From a virus, in IMG/VR virus record IMGVR_UViG_3300048590_000155, positions 1 through 22,663 of that record: a stretch of DNA of 22,663 bases, one strand, 5' to 3'. How positions within the stretch are numbered: the stretch's first letter is position 1; each line of letters opens with the position of its first letter. Shown in pieces: positions 5,596-14,036 of the stretch. The position numbers and the translations under genes were made by a program. The notes below the pieces were generated by a model. The model was given only the letters and a program-made list of their open reading frames with translations. It was not told the origin of the DNA and did no database searches.

Positions 5596-5885
5596 AAGCC
5601 GCTGAAGCCGAACACCTATCCCGCGTCGCCTCCCTCGGCTGCATCCTATGCCGACACCTCGGGACGCCGGGAACCCCCGCCGAGGTGCATCACATCCGCG
5701 AGGGGCAGGGGGCGGCGCAACGGGGAAGCAATTGGACCACGGTACCACTATGTCCCGAGCATCACCGGGGCGCGTCCGGCCTCCACGGACTCGGCGTGCG
5801 CGGATTCACGGCGCGATACCGGCTCGCGGAACTCGACCTACTCGCTATGACGATAGAGGCTCTCCATGCCGCACTGCACAGGTGA
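5592..5885 (+). CDS. Ref-like HNH nuclease domain protein
   Basis: The 97-residue product has the zinc HNH pattern of the Ref family (P1 Ref is a RecA-dependent nuclease): CILC at residues 17-20, EVHHIREGQGAAQRGSNWT with paired His33-34, VPLCPEHHRG with Cys54 and His57-58, then GLHGLGVRGFTARY. It is about half the length of P1 Ref and corresponds to the nuclease domain alone. The probable role is targeted DNA cleavage in recombination or packaging-related processing. It starts in an ATGA overlap and overlaps the next start by 20 bp. Confidence 0.75.
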   Translation: MKAAEAEHLSRVASLGCILCRHLGTPGTPAEVHHIREGQGAAQRGSNWTTVPLCPEHHRGASGLHGLGVRGFTARYRLAELDLLAMTIEALHAALHR

Positions 5886-6129
5886 CACCCTCCGCGCAGT
5901 CATGCGGGAACTGCTTGAACGCCACGCCGCATCCAAAGCTGCCGAAAGACTGGGTAACGTGCCACAGGCTGAACCGGTGGACGCTCCTGCCCCGCCACGG
6001 CCCGTGCGTACTATCGCCACCGAGCTGGACTGCTGGCGCACGCTCGGCCGGCGGATGCTCGACCCCGAGGACCTCGGATGGGCCTGCTCCCAGGAGGTGA
6101 GGCAACAAGTCAGGAACCTCCTGCCATGA
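5866..6129 (+). CDS. Hypothetical 87-residue early protein
   Basis: It reads from the ATG at 5866, overlapping the Ref-like gene by 20 bp, to a stop that overlaps the next ATG (ATGA at 6126-6129). An ATG at 5902 is an alternative start. Helical N- and C-terminal parts flank a Pro-rich linker (EPVDAPAPPRPV). No family is recognised; coding status rests on the tight junctions and absence of a better frame. Confidence 0.5.
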   Translation: MPHCTGDTLRAVMRELLERHAASKAAERLGNVPQAEPVDAPAPPRPVRTIATELDCWRTLGRRMLDPEDLGWACSQEVRQQVRNLLP

Positions 6130-6575
6130 CCTTGGACGACGCCATCCGCAACTGGCAACGCTGGTGTACCGATACCTCCGACTGCTACCCGCACGGCTAT
6201 CCACCTGAATGGCCGATGGGGCGCGTATACCTCCCGTACAAAACCATGATCACAGAGGACGAGGCCCTAGACGAGCTGGAGGCGCACCGCGAACCCGACC
6301 GCATATGGGCCGAGCGGATCGAGGGATGGGTCCAACGTCTCCCCCTGTCCCGCCGCGTCGCGCTGCAAACGCACTATATCCACTGGCCCGAGAGCATGGG
6401 GCGGGCGTGGGATCTGTCGTCCGACCAACTAGCCGCCCGGCGGGCCAGGCGCCTCGCCCGCCTCACGGAATCCCGCGCCGACGTAGACGAATACCACCGC
6501 ACCGTGGGCGCCGCCATCGCGGACCTGCGGGATACGCTCATCTCATTCCTGCGAGGATCAAATGACGATAAGTAG
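6126..6575 (+). CDS. Possible late antiterminator (Q-like)
   Basis: The 149-residue product begins MTLDDAIRNWQRWCTDTSD and has a helical second half with ERIEGWVQRLPLSRRVALQT then HYIHW and RRARRLARLTESRADVDEYH. The N-terminal A.RNW.RW pattern and the later V..LP...R.AL..HY pattern recall small phage late regulators (antiterminator Q / sigma-like proteins). Its place, a few genes upstream of terminase and before an intrinsic terminator at 7162, fits that role. The ATG at 6126 is chosen over one at 6078 because it forms an ATGA junction. The functional call is tentative. Confidence 0.45.
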   Translation: MTLDDAIRNWQRWCTDTSDCYPHGYPPEWPMGRVYLPYKTMITEDEALDELEAHREPDRIWAERIEGWVQRLPLSRRVALQTHYIHWPESMGRAWDLSSDQLAARRARRLARLTESRADVDEYHRTVGAAIADLRDTLISFLRGSNDDK

Positions 6576-6867
6576 CAACCCGGCCACGCGCCGGAAGATT
6601 GCCGCAGCATTCAGGGAGGCGGCGAGGATTGTGGCGGAGGGGGATAATTGGACCGTTGTTTGGGATGGAGCCTGCGATGCTATTGCTTTTGCCACCAATC
6701 GAAAACACAACTATGAAATAGAGGATGCGGCGATCGACGCTTTTTACGATATTTATCAGGACGGCAGCGCAAAGCACCTTTACTGGTGGCCGCGCAACGA
6801 GGGGTACCGCTCCACCCGCGTCCTAGCACTCCTGTTCGCCGCCGAATATATGGAGTCCGAGCTATGA
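6562..6867 (+). CDS. Hypothetical 101-residue protein
   Basis: This gene overlaps the previous one by 14 bp and the next by ATGA. It is less GC-rich than the surrounding genes, with AT-rich third positions around 6650-6750. The sequence begins MTISSNPATRRKIAAAFREA, has a Trp-rich middle (NWTVVWDGACDAIAF) and ends VLALLFAAEYMESEL. The less biased codon use points to a more recent arrival. The function is unknown. Confidence 0.55.
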   Translation: MTISSNPATRRKIAAAFREAARIVAEGDNWTVVWDGACDAIAFATNRKHNYEIEDAAIDAFYDIYQDGSAKHLYWWPRNEGYRSTRVLALLFAAEYMESEL

Positions 6868-7118
6868 TCGAAGAGGATGACGAGCGCCCACAAACCGCGA
6901 CCGGCCCCGAGGCAGTCCTGTTCCTATCCATCATCGAGCAGGCATTCGCCGATGCCCGAGGCGGCGACATGAGCGCCCTTAACTGGCTCGCCAAACCGCA
7001 CAAGATGTGCGCGTTCTACTGCCTCATGCTCAACCTCTCACTCCTGCAAGTCCAGCGCACCGCAGAGGCAATTCGACAGGCTGCTATGGCAGCACTTGCG
7101 CTCCATGGGCGAAACTGA
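6864..7118 (+). CDS. Hypothetical 84-residue protein before late module
   Basis: The start at 6864 overlaps the preceding stop (ATGA). The product begins MIEEDDERPQTATGPEAVLF and contains a helical section with ALNWLAKPHKMCAFYCLMLN. No signal peptide or catalytic motif is visible. It is the last gene of the early rightward unit and is followed by an intrinsic terminator. A terminase-linked or regulatory role is possible but unproven. Confidence 0.55.
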   Translation: MIEEDDERPQTATGPEAVLFLSIIEQAFADARGGDMSALNWLAKPHKMCAFYCLMLNLSLLQVQRTAEAIRQAAMAALALHGRN

Positions 7119-7161
7119 TACGCTGGCAACCGTCACCCCGCACGCCCATAGGAAACGCAAC

Positions 7162-7184
7162 AGCCCGCCACAAGCGGGCTTTTT
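7162..7184 (+). terminator. Intrinsic terminator between early and late modules
   Basis: AGCCCGC (7162-7168) pairs with GCGGGCT (7174-7180) around a CACAA loop, followed by a T-run to 7184. It ends the early rightward unit and would need to be overcome, for example by a Q-like antiterminator, or bypassed by a late promoter. Confidence 0.75.
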
Positions 7185-7218
7185 GTTGCCACACATTCAA
7201 ACACTTGATTGAAAAACG
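7185..7218 (+). promoter_or_regulatory. AT-rich leader upstream of terminase, possible late promoter
   Basis: The short stretch between terminator and terminase gene is markedly more A/T-rich than its surroundings. It contains TTGCCA followed, after 17 bases, by TTGAAA, a weak sigma70-like pair, plus a TTCAA/TTGAA dyad (7196-7200, 7209-7213). No Shine-Dalgarno precedes the ATG at 7219. This is weak evidence only. Confidence 0.25.
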
Positions 7219-7560
7219 ATGGCCGGACATAAAGGGGGGCAACGCGGGAACGCGAACGCCGCCCGCCCATTCGCTGCGGCGCTACGAAACGCCATCGCCC
7301 ATTCGGGCACCGACCGCGCGGCCTTGCTCGCCATCGCCAATACACTGCTCGAAAAGGCAATGGCCGGCGACCTGAACGCCATCCGCGAGGTGGCCGACCG
7401 CCTCGACGGTAAGAGCGTCCAGGCCACCGAGATGACGATCACAGACAACCGGGCGGCGCGAGAAATCCCTGACGATGAGCTTGCCTATATCGCCACAGGA
7501 AGCGGCGCGCGTGCTGCTGGAGAGGCGGTCGGCGCGCAAGAGCCTGCCGGCCTACATTGA
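7219..7560 (+). CDS. terS: Terminase small subunit-like DNA-recognition protein
   Basis: The 113-residue product has the pattern of small terminase-like phage proteins (also classed as DUF5681-like): basic GHKGGQRGNANAARPFAAAL at the N-terminus, then RNAIAHSGTDRAALLAIANT, LLEKAMAGDLNAIREVADRL and DGKSVQ. It should bind the packaging site and feed DNA to the large subunit. The tail beyond residue 85 overlaps the large terminase frame by 86 bp. Assignment rests mainly on the sequence pattern and position directly before the large subunit. Confidence 0.7.
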   Translation: MAGHKGGQRGNANAARPFAAALRNAIAHSGTDRAALLAIANTLLEKAMAGDLNAIREVADRLDGKSVQATEMTITDNRAAREIPDDELAYIATGSGARAAGEAVGAQEPAGLH

Positions 7561-8947
7561 CGCGCTAGACCTCGGGATCATCCCGGCTAGGCATCATCAG
7601 TACCTGATCGACAAACTAGAGGCAGTCGAGCGCGGCGAGATTCGGCGCTTGATGGTATTTATGCCGCCGGGGTCGGCGAAGTCCACCTACGCATCGATCC
7701 TGTTCCCGTCGTGGTATCTGGGTCGGCATCCAGACCGCGCGATCATTCACGCCTCGCACACTACCGAACTAGCCGAGCGATGGGGCCGGCGCATCCGCAA
7801 CACGATTGCCGAGCCGGGATATATCACCATCTTCCCTGGGGCGGCTCCCGCGCTGGATAGCCAAGCCGCGGGCCGATGGGCGTTGCAGGCCGGCGGCGAG
7901 TATTACGCGGCGGGCGCCGGGTCCGCGATCGTGGGATTCCGGGCCGACCTGGGGATCATAGACGACCCCATCGCTGGCCGGGAGCAGGCCGACAGCGAGC
8001 GCGAGCGGGAGAAGATCAAAGAGTGGTATCGGGCGGACTTCGCCACGCGGCTTAAGCCCGGCGGGGCGATCGTGCTCATCATGCAGCGGTGGCACGAGGA
8101 CGATCTAGCAGGCTGGCTGCTATCGGAGCAGGCCAAGGGCGGCGAACAGTGGGAGGTGGTCCGCTTGAAGATGGAGGCCGGAGCTGACGATCCCCTGGGC
8201 CGCGCGGAGGGTGAGCCTTTGTGGCCCGAGTGGTACACGGACGACATGCGGACGCAGGCGAAGCGCGATCCTCGCACCTGGCTCGCGCTGTACCAGCAGG
8301 AGCCGCGCCCCGAGTCCGGCGGCGAGTTCAAGAAGGAGTGGCTGCAACGCTACCGCGACAAACCGCAGTCGGGCCAGAACGTCTATATCCTCGTTGATCC
8401 CGCGAGCGAGAAGAAGCGCACCTCCGACTATACAGCGCTGTTCGTCGTCGGCCTCGGCGGCGATCAGAATTACTACGTGCTGGACTTCATCCGCGACCGG
8501 CTATCGCTGACGCAGCGCGCGGACGCCCTGTTCCGGCTGCACCGCCAATACAAGCCACTAGGCGTCGGGTACGAGAAGTACGGCATCCAGGCGGACGTAG
8601 AGCATATGCGCGACCGGATGGAGCGCGAGCACTACCGCTTCCAGATTACCGAGCTTGGCGGGCAGCTCAAGAAGGAGGACCGCATCCGCCGCTTGATCCC
8701 GCTATTCGAGGCGGGTCGTATCTGGTTCCCGCAGACTCTCACATACACGCAGCACGACGGCCACAATACCGAACTGGTGCGCGACTTCATCGAGGACGAA
8801 ATGGCCCCATTCCCCGTCGGACGACATGATGACATGCTGGACTGTCTCGCCCGTATCGTGGACGCGGACATGAACGCCAGTTTCCCGCGAGAGCGCAAGG
8901 AAGGCCCGCGCCGGCACGCGGTTGCGAGCGACTGGATGGGCGCGTAG
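7475..8947 (+). CDS. terL: Terminase large subunit (packaging ATPase/nuclease)
   Basis: The 490-residue product is a clear large terminase. The ATPase half has the variant P-loop FMPPGSAKST (residues 62-71), Walker B GIIDDP (160-165) and a coupling motif LIMQRWHEDDLAGWL (201-215). The nuclease half has YILVDPASEKKRTSDYTA (Asp308 the first metal ligand), VGYEKYG (Glu367) and VGRHDDMLDCLAR (Asp452/453). It cuts concatemeric DNA and pumps it through the portal into procapsids. The P-loop lacks the classic second glycine, as in many phage terminases. The start lies inside the small-subunit gene, and the stop overlaps the portal GTG by one base. Confidence 0.95.
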   Translation: MSLPISPQEAARVLLERRSARKSLPAYIDALDLGIIPARHHQYLIDKLEAVERGEIRRLMVFMPPGSAKSTYASILFPSWYLGRHPDRAIIHASHTTELAERWGRRIRNTIAEPGYITIFPGAAPALDSQAAGRWALQAGGEYYAAGAGSAIVGFRADLGIIDDPIAGREQADSEREREKIKEWYRADFATRLKPGGAIVLIMQRWHEDDLAGWLLSEQAKGGEQWEVVRLKMEAGADDPLGRAEGEPLWPEWYTDDMRTQAKRDPRTWLALYQQEPRPESGGEFKKEWLQRYRDKPQSGQNVYILVDPASEKKRTSDYTALFVVGLGGDQNYYVLDFIRDRLSLTQRADALFRLHRQYKPLGVGYEKYGIQADVEHMRDRMEREHYRFQITELGGQLKKEDRIRRLIPLFEAGRIWFPQTLTYTQHDGHNTELVRDFIEDEMAPFPVGRHDDMLDCLARIVDADMNASFPRERKEGPRRHAVASDWMGA

Positions 8948-11097
8948 TGGACGGCGATAAGGTTCTATCGGCCAGCGAGTCCGAGGCGATCCTCGAGGAA
9001 GCGCGCGCCCGGTTCAAACTGGCGATCGAAGCCGAGAGCGAGAACCGCAAGGCGGCGCTCGATGACCTCCGGTTCCTGAACGGCGAGCAGTGGTCAGAGG
9101 ATGCGTCGCGGCTGCGGAAGGGCAGGCCGCAGTTGACAATCAACCGCCTTCCGCAGTTCGTGCGCCAGGTGGTCAATGAGCAGCGCAAGACGCGCCCGGC
9201 GATTGACGTTATCGCTGCCGACTCGCGCGCCGCGAAGCCTACCGCCGATATGCTGCAGGGTCTGGTGCGGCATATCGAGCGCACGAGCCGCGCGAAGATC
9301 GCTTACGACAACGCCTTTGAATACGCGGTGTCGTGTGGCATCGGTCACTTTCGCGTCTCTACGAAGTATTGCGATGACTCCAGTTTCGACCAAGAGATTG
9401 TGATCGACCGGATTGCGAACCCGTTCACGGTGTACCGCGATCCCATGTCGAAGGAGCCGGACCACGCCGACGACCGATTCACGTTCGTTACGGACTTGAT
9501 GGCGCCGAAGGACTTCGAGGCGGAGTACGGTTTCGCGCCTACGTCGCTGGAGGAAGCCGGCGAGGGCGACGAGATTCAGGACTGGTTCGAGGCGGACCAA
9601 GTGCGGGTCGCGGAGTATTGGCGCGTTGTGCATGAGGACGTAGAGGTACACGCGCTGGCATCGGGGCGGGTCGTAGAGGGGCCGATTGAGAAGTCGATGC
9701 GCAAGCAGTTGGAAGCCGCGGGAGATGGCGTCATCAAGTCGCGGACGACGCGGAAGGCGCGCGTAGAGCAATTCCTGATTACCGTCGACAAGGTCATTCA
9801 GCGCTCGGAGTGGGCGGGTAAGTTCATCCCGATCATTACTGTGATCGGCGGCGAGATGAACATCGGCGGCAAGGTGACGCTGACTAGCCTCGTGCGCTTC
9901 GCCAAAGACCCCGCGCGGATGTATAACTACTGGGCGTCGGCGGAGACGGAGGTAGTGGCGTTGCAGCCGAAGGCTCCGTGGATTGCGCCGGAGGGCTCGT
10001 TTGACGATCACGAAGCCGAGTGGGCGCGGGCGAACACCGAGAATACCGCGTACCTCGAATACAAGCCGATTCAGGGGCAGCCTGGGCCGCAACGGCAGTT
10101 CTTTCCCGGCGTCCCGCAGGGCATCCGTGAGGGCCGGATGGCAGCGGCGGAGGACATCAAGGCTGTCATCGGGATGTATGACGCGAGCCTTGGGGCGCGC
10201 AGTAACGAGACGAGCGGGGTTGCGCTCAAGGCGCGGCAGCAGGAGGGCGACACCGCGACGTATCACTATATCGATAATCAGGCTCGCGCGATTGAGCAGT
10301 GCGGGCGCGTGATTATCGACTTGATCCCACACGTTTACGACACTCCGCGCGCGGTGCGGATTCTCGGGCCGTCCGATGAGCAGGAGATGGCGGTCATCAA
10401 CCAAGTGTTCATTGATCCGCAGACGGGCCAGGAGGGAATGCACGATCTGTCGCTTGGCAAGTACGATGTCGCGGTGCGCGTTGGGCCGTCGTTTGAGTCC
10501 AAGCGGCAGGAGATGACGACTGCGATGATCGAGCTCGGGCACGCGAACCCGCAACTGCTTCAGTTGACGGGCGATCTGATTTTCAGGAACATGGATTGGC
10601 CGGATTCCGAGAAGATTGCGGAGCGGCTTGTGCCTCCGCAGTTCCGTGAGGGCGGTCAGCCTCCGCAGGAGCCGCCGGAGGTTGCTGCGGCGAAGGCGCA
10701 GGGTCAGGCGATCCTGCAGGCCGAGCAGATCAAGGCGCAATCGACCGAGGCGCGGGCGCAGATTGACGCGCAGGCGACGCTCAAGAAGGCCGAGATTGAC
10801 GCGCAGGCGACCATGCACACGGTCAACATCAAGGCTGAGGCCGAGCTTAAGAAGGAATACATCGCGCAGGCGTCGAAGATGATGATCGAAGCGGCGAGCC
10901 TGCAATTGGAAGAGCGCAAGGTCGCGCTCGACGCGCAGCAACAGATGGCCGAGCAGCAGATGGCGCAGCTACAGGGCGTTGCGGAGCGGGTCGCGGGGAT
11001 GGACATGGGTCCGGTTATGGAGCGGCTTGAACAGGTTGCGCGGATGGTGTCGGGTGAGCGTGAACTCCGAACGGGCGGCGGAATTGCTGCCACTTAA
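8947..11097 (+). CDS. P22-like portal protein
   Basis: The 716-residue product is close to the 725 residues of P22 portal (gp1) and resembles it in the N-terminal region: LDDLRFLNGEQW, RPQLTINRLPQFVRQVVNEQ, RPAIDVIAAD, and FRVSTKYCDD with ANPFTVYRDP. It should form the dodecameric ring at one capsid vertex through which terminase loads DNA. A long Ala/Gln/Lys/Glu-rich helical tail (about 580-690) matches the C-terminal barrel/coiled coil of P22-type portals. Translation starts at GTG overlapping the terminase stop (TAGTG). Confidence 0.9.
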   Translation: MDGDKVLSASESEAILEEARARFKLAIEAESENRKAALDDLRFLNGEQWSEDASRLRKGRPQLTINRLPQFVRQVVNEQRKTRPAIDVIAADSRAAKPTADMLQGLVRHIERTSRAKIAYDNAFEYAVSCGIGHFRVSTKYCDDSSFDQEIVIDRIANPFTVYRDPMSKEPDHADDRFTFVTDLMAPKDFEAEYGFAPTSLEEAGEGDEIQDWFEADQVRVAEYWRVVHEDVEVHALASGRVVEGPIEKSMRKQLEAAGDGVIKSRTTRKARVEQFLITVDKVIQRSEWAGKFIPIITVIGGEMNIGGKVTLTSLVRFAKDPARMYNYWASAETEVVALQPKAPWIAPEGSFDDHEAEWARANTENTAYLEYKPIQGQPGPQRQFFPGVPQGIREGRMAAAEDIKAVIGMYDASLGARSNETSGVALKARQQEGDTATYHYIDNQARAIEQCGRVIIDLIPHVYDTPRAVRILGPSDEQEMAVINQVFIDPQTGQEGMHDLSLGKYDVAVRVGPSFESKRQEMTTAMIELGHANPQLLQLTGDLIFRNMDWPDSEKIAERLVPPQFREGGQPPQEPPEVAAAKAQGQAILQAEQIKAQSTEARAQIDAQATLKKAEIDAQATMHTVNIKAEAELKKEYIAQASKMMIEAASLQLEERKVALDAQQQMAEQQMAQLQGVAERVAGMDMGPVMERLEQVARMVSGERELRTGGGIAAT

Positions 11098-11109
11098 CTA
11101 GAGGTCGAT

Positions 11110-11478
11110 ATGGCTGCATCGGGCACACTCTCTGTCGGCGGGTCGATTAGCGACATGCCTACCGGCTCGCGCACTGTCGGCCCGCTCACGATGACGTCGG
11201 CGGCGGCGAGCGGTGTCGTGATTCATGTCATTCTGCAAAGCGGTGCGAATACGATCACGCTGCCGACGGCGATTGCGCCGTCGATGGCCGTCATCAAACT
11301 GCCGGCGACGAATACCGCGCTGGTGACGCTCAAGGGCGTGACCGGCGATACGGGCATCGTCATCGGAAAGACGGGCTTCGCCGTCATCCCGTTCAATTCG
11401 GCGTCTCCGCCGACTGACTTCTGCCTTACGTCGGCCGCGACCCAGACCGGCCTGACGACTGAAATAACGTTTATCTAG
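11110..11478 (+). CDS. Beta-rich putative virion decoration protein
   Basis: The 122-residue product is rich in Thr, Ser, Val and Ala with alternating hydrophobic strands (VVIHVILQSGANTITLPT, TALVTLKGVTGDTGIVIG), as in small beta-sandwich head decoration or fibre proteins. AGAGG at 11100-11104 serves as Shine-Dalgarno. It lies between portal and scaffold, a place with no counterpart in P22. No enzymatic motif is seen; the decoration role is inferred from context and composition. Confidence 0.55.
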   Translation: MAASGTLSVGGSISDMPTGSRTVGPLTMTSAAASGVVIHVILQSGANTITLPTAIAPSMAVIKLPATNTALVTLKGVTGDTGIVIGKTGFAVIPFNSASPPTDFCLTSAATQTGLTTEITFI

Positions 11479-11509
11479 CACTAGCGCACCCCGGCGCTAC
11501 CGGGGGCAT

Positions 11510-11533
11510 AGGGCCGCTTCGTGCGGCCCTTTT
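11510..11533 (+). terminator. Hairpin with T-run before scaffold gene
   Basis: GGGCCGC (11511-11517) pairs with GCGGCCC (11523-11529) around a TTCGT loop, with a possible extra A-T pair, followed by four T (11530-11533). It is a modest intrinsic terminator or attenuator between the decoration gene and the scaffold. Confidence 0.65.
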
Positions 11534-11547
11534 CATTGGGGTTACCA

Positions 11548-12423
11548 ATGTCTGACATGCAGCAAGATGCACCCTCGGGAGCAGTCCCGTCCGCCGTGCC
11601 CGCCGATCAATCGTCGGCACCTGAAGCGCCGCAAATCACGGATGGCGCGAATACCTCGGCTGAATCCAAGCCGCCGGAACCCGTCAAGGACGATGCCGCT
11701 GCGGAAGCGCGGAAGGCGTTCAAGGGGGTCCAAAAGAGGATTGATGAGCTAACCCGCGCCCGCTACGAAGCGGAAGAACGGGGCAGACAAGAATCGGCAC
11801 ATTGGCAGCAACGCGCGCAGCAGCTCGAGGAAGCCATTAAGGCGTCCCAGGCTAACGCGCCGCTGCCGAAACTGGAACAGTACCCGGACATTGAATCGTG
11901 GGCGGCGGAAGTCGCCAAGGTGCAGGCCGAGCGGATCGTCGCGGAGCGGATGGAAGCGCAGCAGCGCACGCAGTACGAGGCGCAGCAGCAATACCAGAAG
12001 CAGGCGATGCAGCAGCAGGCCGTGCAGCGGTTCAATCAAGAGCTTGATGCTCGCGTGAAGTCAGCCGAGAAGAAGTATCCCGGCTTTCTTGAGAAGATCA
12101 CGAGCGCCGAGCTACCGGGGATGATAAACACGCCCGCATTTACTGCGGCGTGGGAGTCCGAGAGCTTCGCGGAGATCGCCAATCACTTGGCCGAGCATCC
12201 CGAAAAGGCTCACCAGATTGTGTCGCTGTCGCCTGTAGGCCAGATTCGGGAAATCGCCCGGATCGAGGCCGCGATTCAAGCCGGGAAAGTGGTTAGCTCA
12301 ACCCCTGCGCCGCCGTCCACTGTTGGCGGTGCGAAGGGGTCAGGCACGAAAGACCCTGCCGATATGTCCATCGACGAATTCTGGGCGTACCGGCGGAAAC
12401 AACTCGCCGCCAAGCGGCGATAA
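11548..12423 (+). CDS. P22-like scaffolding protein
   Basis: The 291-residue product is close to P22 gp8 (303 residues) in size and sits in the same place, between portal and coat. It has a disordered Pro/Ala N-terminus, a long charged, Gln-rich helical/coiled-coil centre (about 50-170: EARKAFKGVQKRIDELTRAR, ending QQYQKQAMQQQAVQRFNQEL), and a basic C-terminal helix pair (SIDEFWAYRRKQLAAKRR) like the coat-binding helix-loop-helix of P22 scaffold. It directs coat assembly and leaves the procapsid before packaging. The ATG at 11548 follows a weak GGGG site; a GTG at 11521 lies in the upstream hairpin and was not used. Confidence 0.85.
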   Translation: MSDMQQDAPSGAVPSAVPADQSSAPEAPQITDGANTSAESKPPEPVKDDAAAEARKAFKGVQKRIDELTRARYEAEERGRQESAHWQQRAQQLEEAIKASQANAPLPKLEQYPDIESWAAEVAKVQAERIVAERMEAQQRTQYEAQQQYQKQAMQQQAVQRFNQELDARVKSAEKKYPGFLEKITSAELPGMINTPAFTAAWESESFAEIANHLAEHPEKAHQIVSLSPVGQIREIARIEAAIQAGKVVSSTPAPPSTVGGAKGSGTKDPADMSIDEFWAYRRKQLAAKRR

Positions 12424-12446
12424 CCGCTCCCTGAAGGAAACGCATC

Positions 12447-13706
12447 ATGGCTAACTCTCTTACTACCCTCGACATGGTGGCGAAGGAGGCACTGCGCATC
12501 GCGCATGAGAAGGCTTCTTTCGTTGGCACCATCGACCGCTCTTACGACGACTCGTTCGGCAAATCCGGCGCGAAAATCGGCTCGACGCTCAAGGTTCGGA
12601 ACCCGAACCAATACACGCGGCGTACCGGCTCGCGCGTCATGGACGTTCAGGACCAGAGCGAGAGCACGCAGACCATCACCGTCGCAACGCAGGACGGCGT
12701 TGACATGCGCTTTAACTCCGCCGAGCTGGCGCTGACCATCGATGAGCTGTCGGACCGTTACATTTCGCCGGCTATGTCGGCGCTCATGTCCGGCATTGAC
12801 GGCGACTGCATCGTGACCGCGACGAAGGAAACCTACAACACCGCCGGCACCGCCGGTACGGTCGTTGGCGCCGTTACCTCCGGCTTCTCGGATACGTCGG
12901 CCCTCGGCGCGGCCCGCGCGAAGCTGAATCAGGGGCTTGCCCCGAAGGACGGCAATCGCGCGGTGCAAATGGATTCCGTCACGATGGCGTCGGTGTCGAA
13001 CGGCATCAAGGGGCTGTTCCTCCCGCAAGCGGAAGTCGAGCGGGCGTGGAAAGACGGTTTCATCGCGCACACGGCGATGGCTGACTTCTACGAAAACGAG
13101 CGCACCTGGAGCCTGACGAACGGCGACGACGTTGCCGGCGAGATCGATGAATCGGCGGCGACGAACTTCGTCGAAGGCGCGACCACGCTGCACATCGACG
13201 GCCTGGGAACCGGCAACATCACCGCCGGCCAGGTGTTCGACATCGAAGGCATCTACGCCTGCCATCCCGAAACGAAGGCGGCGTATTCCCACAAGCAGCA
13301 GTTCACCGTCACGTCAACGGTTGCGCTCAGCAACAACGAGGCAGACATCACCTTTACCCCGGCCATCTACACGACCGGCGCGAAGAAGAACGTCTCTACC
13401 TCGACGGGTGCAGACCTGACCTGGACGTATACGGGGCAGGATGGGAAGGACGTTACCTTCTTCGGCTCGGCCTCGGGGACATATCGCCAAAACCTGATGT
13501 ATCACAAGGACGCCTTCGCGTTCGTGACTGCCGACCTCCCGCTGATGGACGACGCCCACAAGTGCGTCCGTATGCAGAAGGACGGCATCGCGCTGCGCGT
13601 TTGGCAGGCGAGCGACATCCGTAACGACGAGCTGCTCATGCGTATTGACATCCTGTACGGATTCAAGACGCTGCGCCCGGCGTGGGCGTGCCGCATCTCG
13701 AACTAA
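12447..13706 (+). CDS. P22-like major coat protein
   Basis: The 419-residue product is close to P22 coat (430 residues). The first part (NSLTTLDMVAKEALRIAHEK, IDRSYDDSF, STLKVRNPNQY) and DMRFNSAELALTIDELSDRY fit the HK97-fold coat family typified by P22 gp5, which carries an inserted domain. It would build the T=7 capsid shell. AAGGA at 12434-12438 is a good Shine-Dalgarno. A UUCG-capped hairpin follows the gene, listed separately. Assignment rests on size, synteny with the scaffold and the N-terminal pattern. Confidence 0.85.
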   Translation: MANSLTTLDMVAKEALRIAHEKASFVGTIDRSYDDSFGKSGAKIGSTLKVRNPNQYTRRTGSRVMDVQDQSESTQTITVATQDGVDMRFNSAELALTIDELSDRYISPAMSALMSGIDGDCIVTATKETYNTAGTAGTVVGAVTSGFSDTSALGAARAKLNQGLAPKDGNRAVQMDSVTMASVSNGIKGLFLPQAEVERAWKDGFIAHTAMADFYENERTWSLTNGDDVAGEIDESAATNFVEGATTLHIDGLGTGNITAGQVFDIEGIYACHPETKAAYSHKQQFTVTSTVALSNNEADITFTPAIYTTGAKKNVSTSTGADLTWTYTGQDGKDVTFFGSASGTYRQNLMYHKDAFAFVTADLPLMDDAHKCVRMQKDGIALRVWQASDIRNDELLMRIDILYGFKTLRPAWACRISN

Positions 13707-13724
13707 TCGTCGGGTCAACTGATA

Positions 13725-13750
13725 GGCGGGGGCGCTTCGGCGTCCCTGCC
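13725..13750 (+). other. UUCG-capped RNA hairpin after coat gene
   Basis: GGCGGGGGCGC (13725-13735) and GCGTCCCTGCC (13740-13750) form an 11-bp stem with two G-U pairs, closed by a canonical C(UUCG)G tetraloop (13736-13739). No T-tract follows, so it is more likely a 3'-end stabiliser or attenuator than a simple terminator. It ends just before the Shine-Dalgarno of the next gene. Confidence 0.7.
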
Positions 13751-13767
13751 GAATGAAAGGAAACAAA

Positions 13768-14031
13768 ATGGCTGCCCAAGATTATGAACAAGTGACTTAC
13801 AACTCTCCGACCGGCGCTATGATCGGCAAGTCGGCGACGGAGAAGGTGTCGTTTTACGGTGCGATTCCCGTGGTTCAGGCGGCGACTATCGCCACTGTGA
13901 CCACGACTGGCGCTACCTCGACGACGAACGCTTACGCCTACACTACCGCCGCGCAAGCGGATGCCATCGTTACGTCGCTGAATAGCGTCGTGACGGCGCT
14001 TATCAATCTCGGCGTCGTCGCCGCGTCGTAA
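13768..14031 (+). CDS. Small putative head fibre/decoration protein
   Basis: The 87-residue product is Ala/Thr-rich. Its C-terminus (AAQADAIVTSLNSVVTALIN then LGVVAAS) is a heptad-like helix similar to those ending phage head fibre and decoration proteins. The N-terminus (MAAQDYEQVTYNSPTGAMIG) is a variable attachment segment. AAGGA at 13757-13761 supports the ATG at 13768; an ATG 15 bp upstream is less likely. The gene is flanked on both sides by UUCG hairpins, which suggests high, independently controlled expression. Confidence 0.6.
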   Translation: MAAQDYEQVTYNSPTGAMIGKSATEKVSFYGAIPVVQAATIATVTTTGATSTTNAYAYTTAAQADAIVTSLNSVVTALINLGVVAAS

Positions 14032-14036
14032 CACTT

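Noticed and set aside
9094-10941. 615-codon open frame on the minus strand opposite the portal gene
   Set aside because: It is fully antisense to a well-supported portal gene. Its composition (Leu/Arg/His-rich) is what reversed GC-rich codons give, and it has no recognisable domain.
12276-13292. 338-codon minus-strand open frame opposite the coat gene
   Set aside because: It is antisense to scaffold and coat, without motifs; the plus-strand genes explain the sequence.
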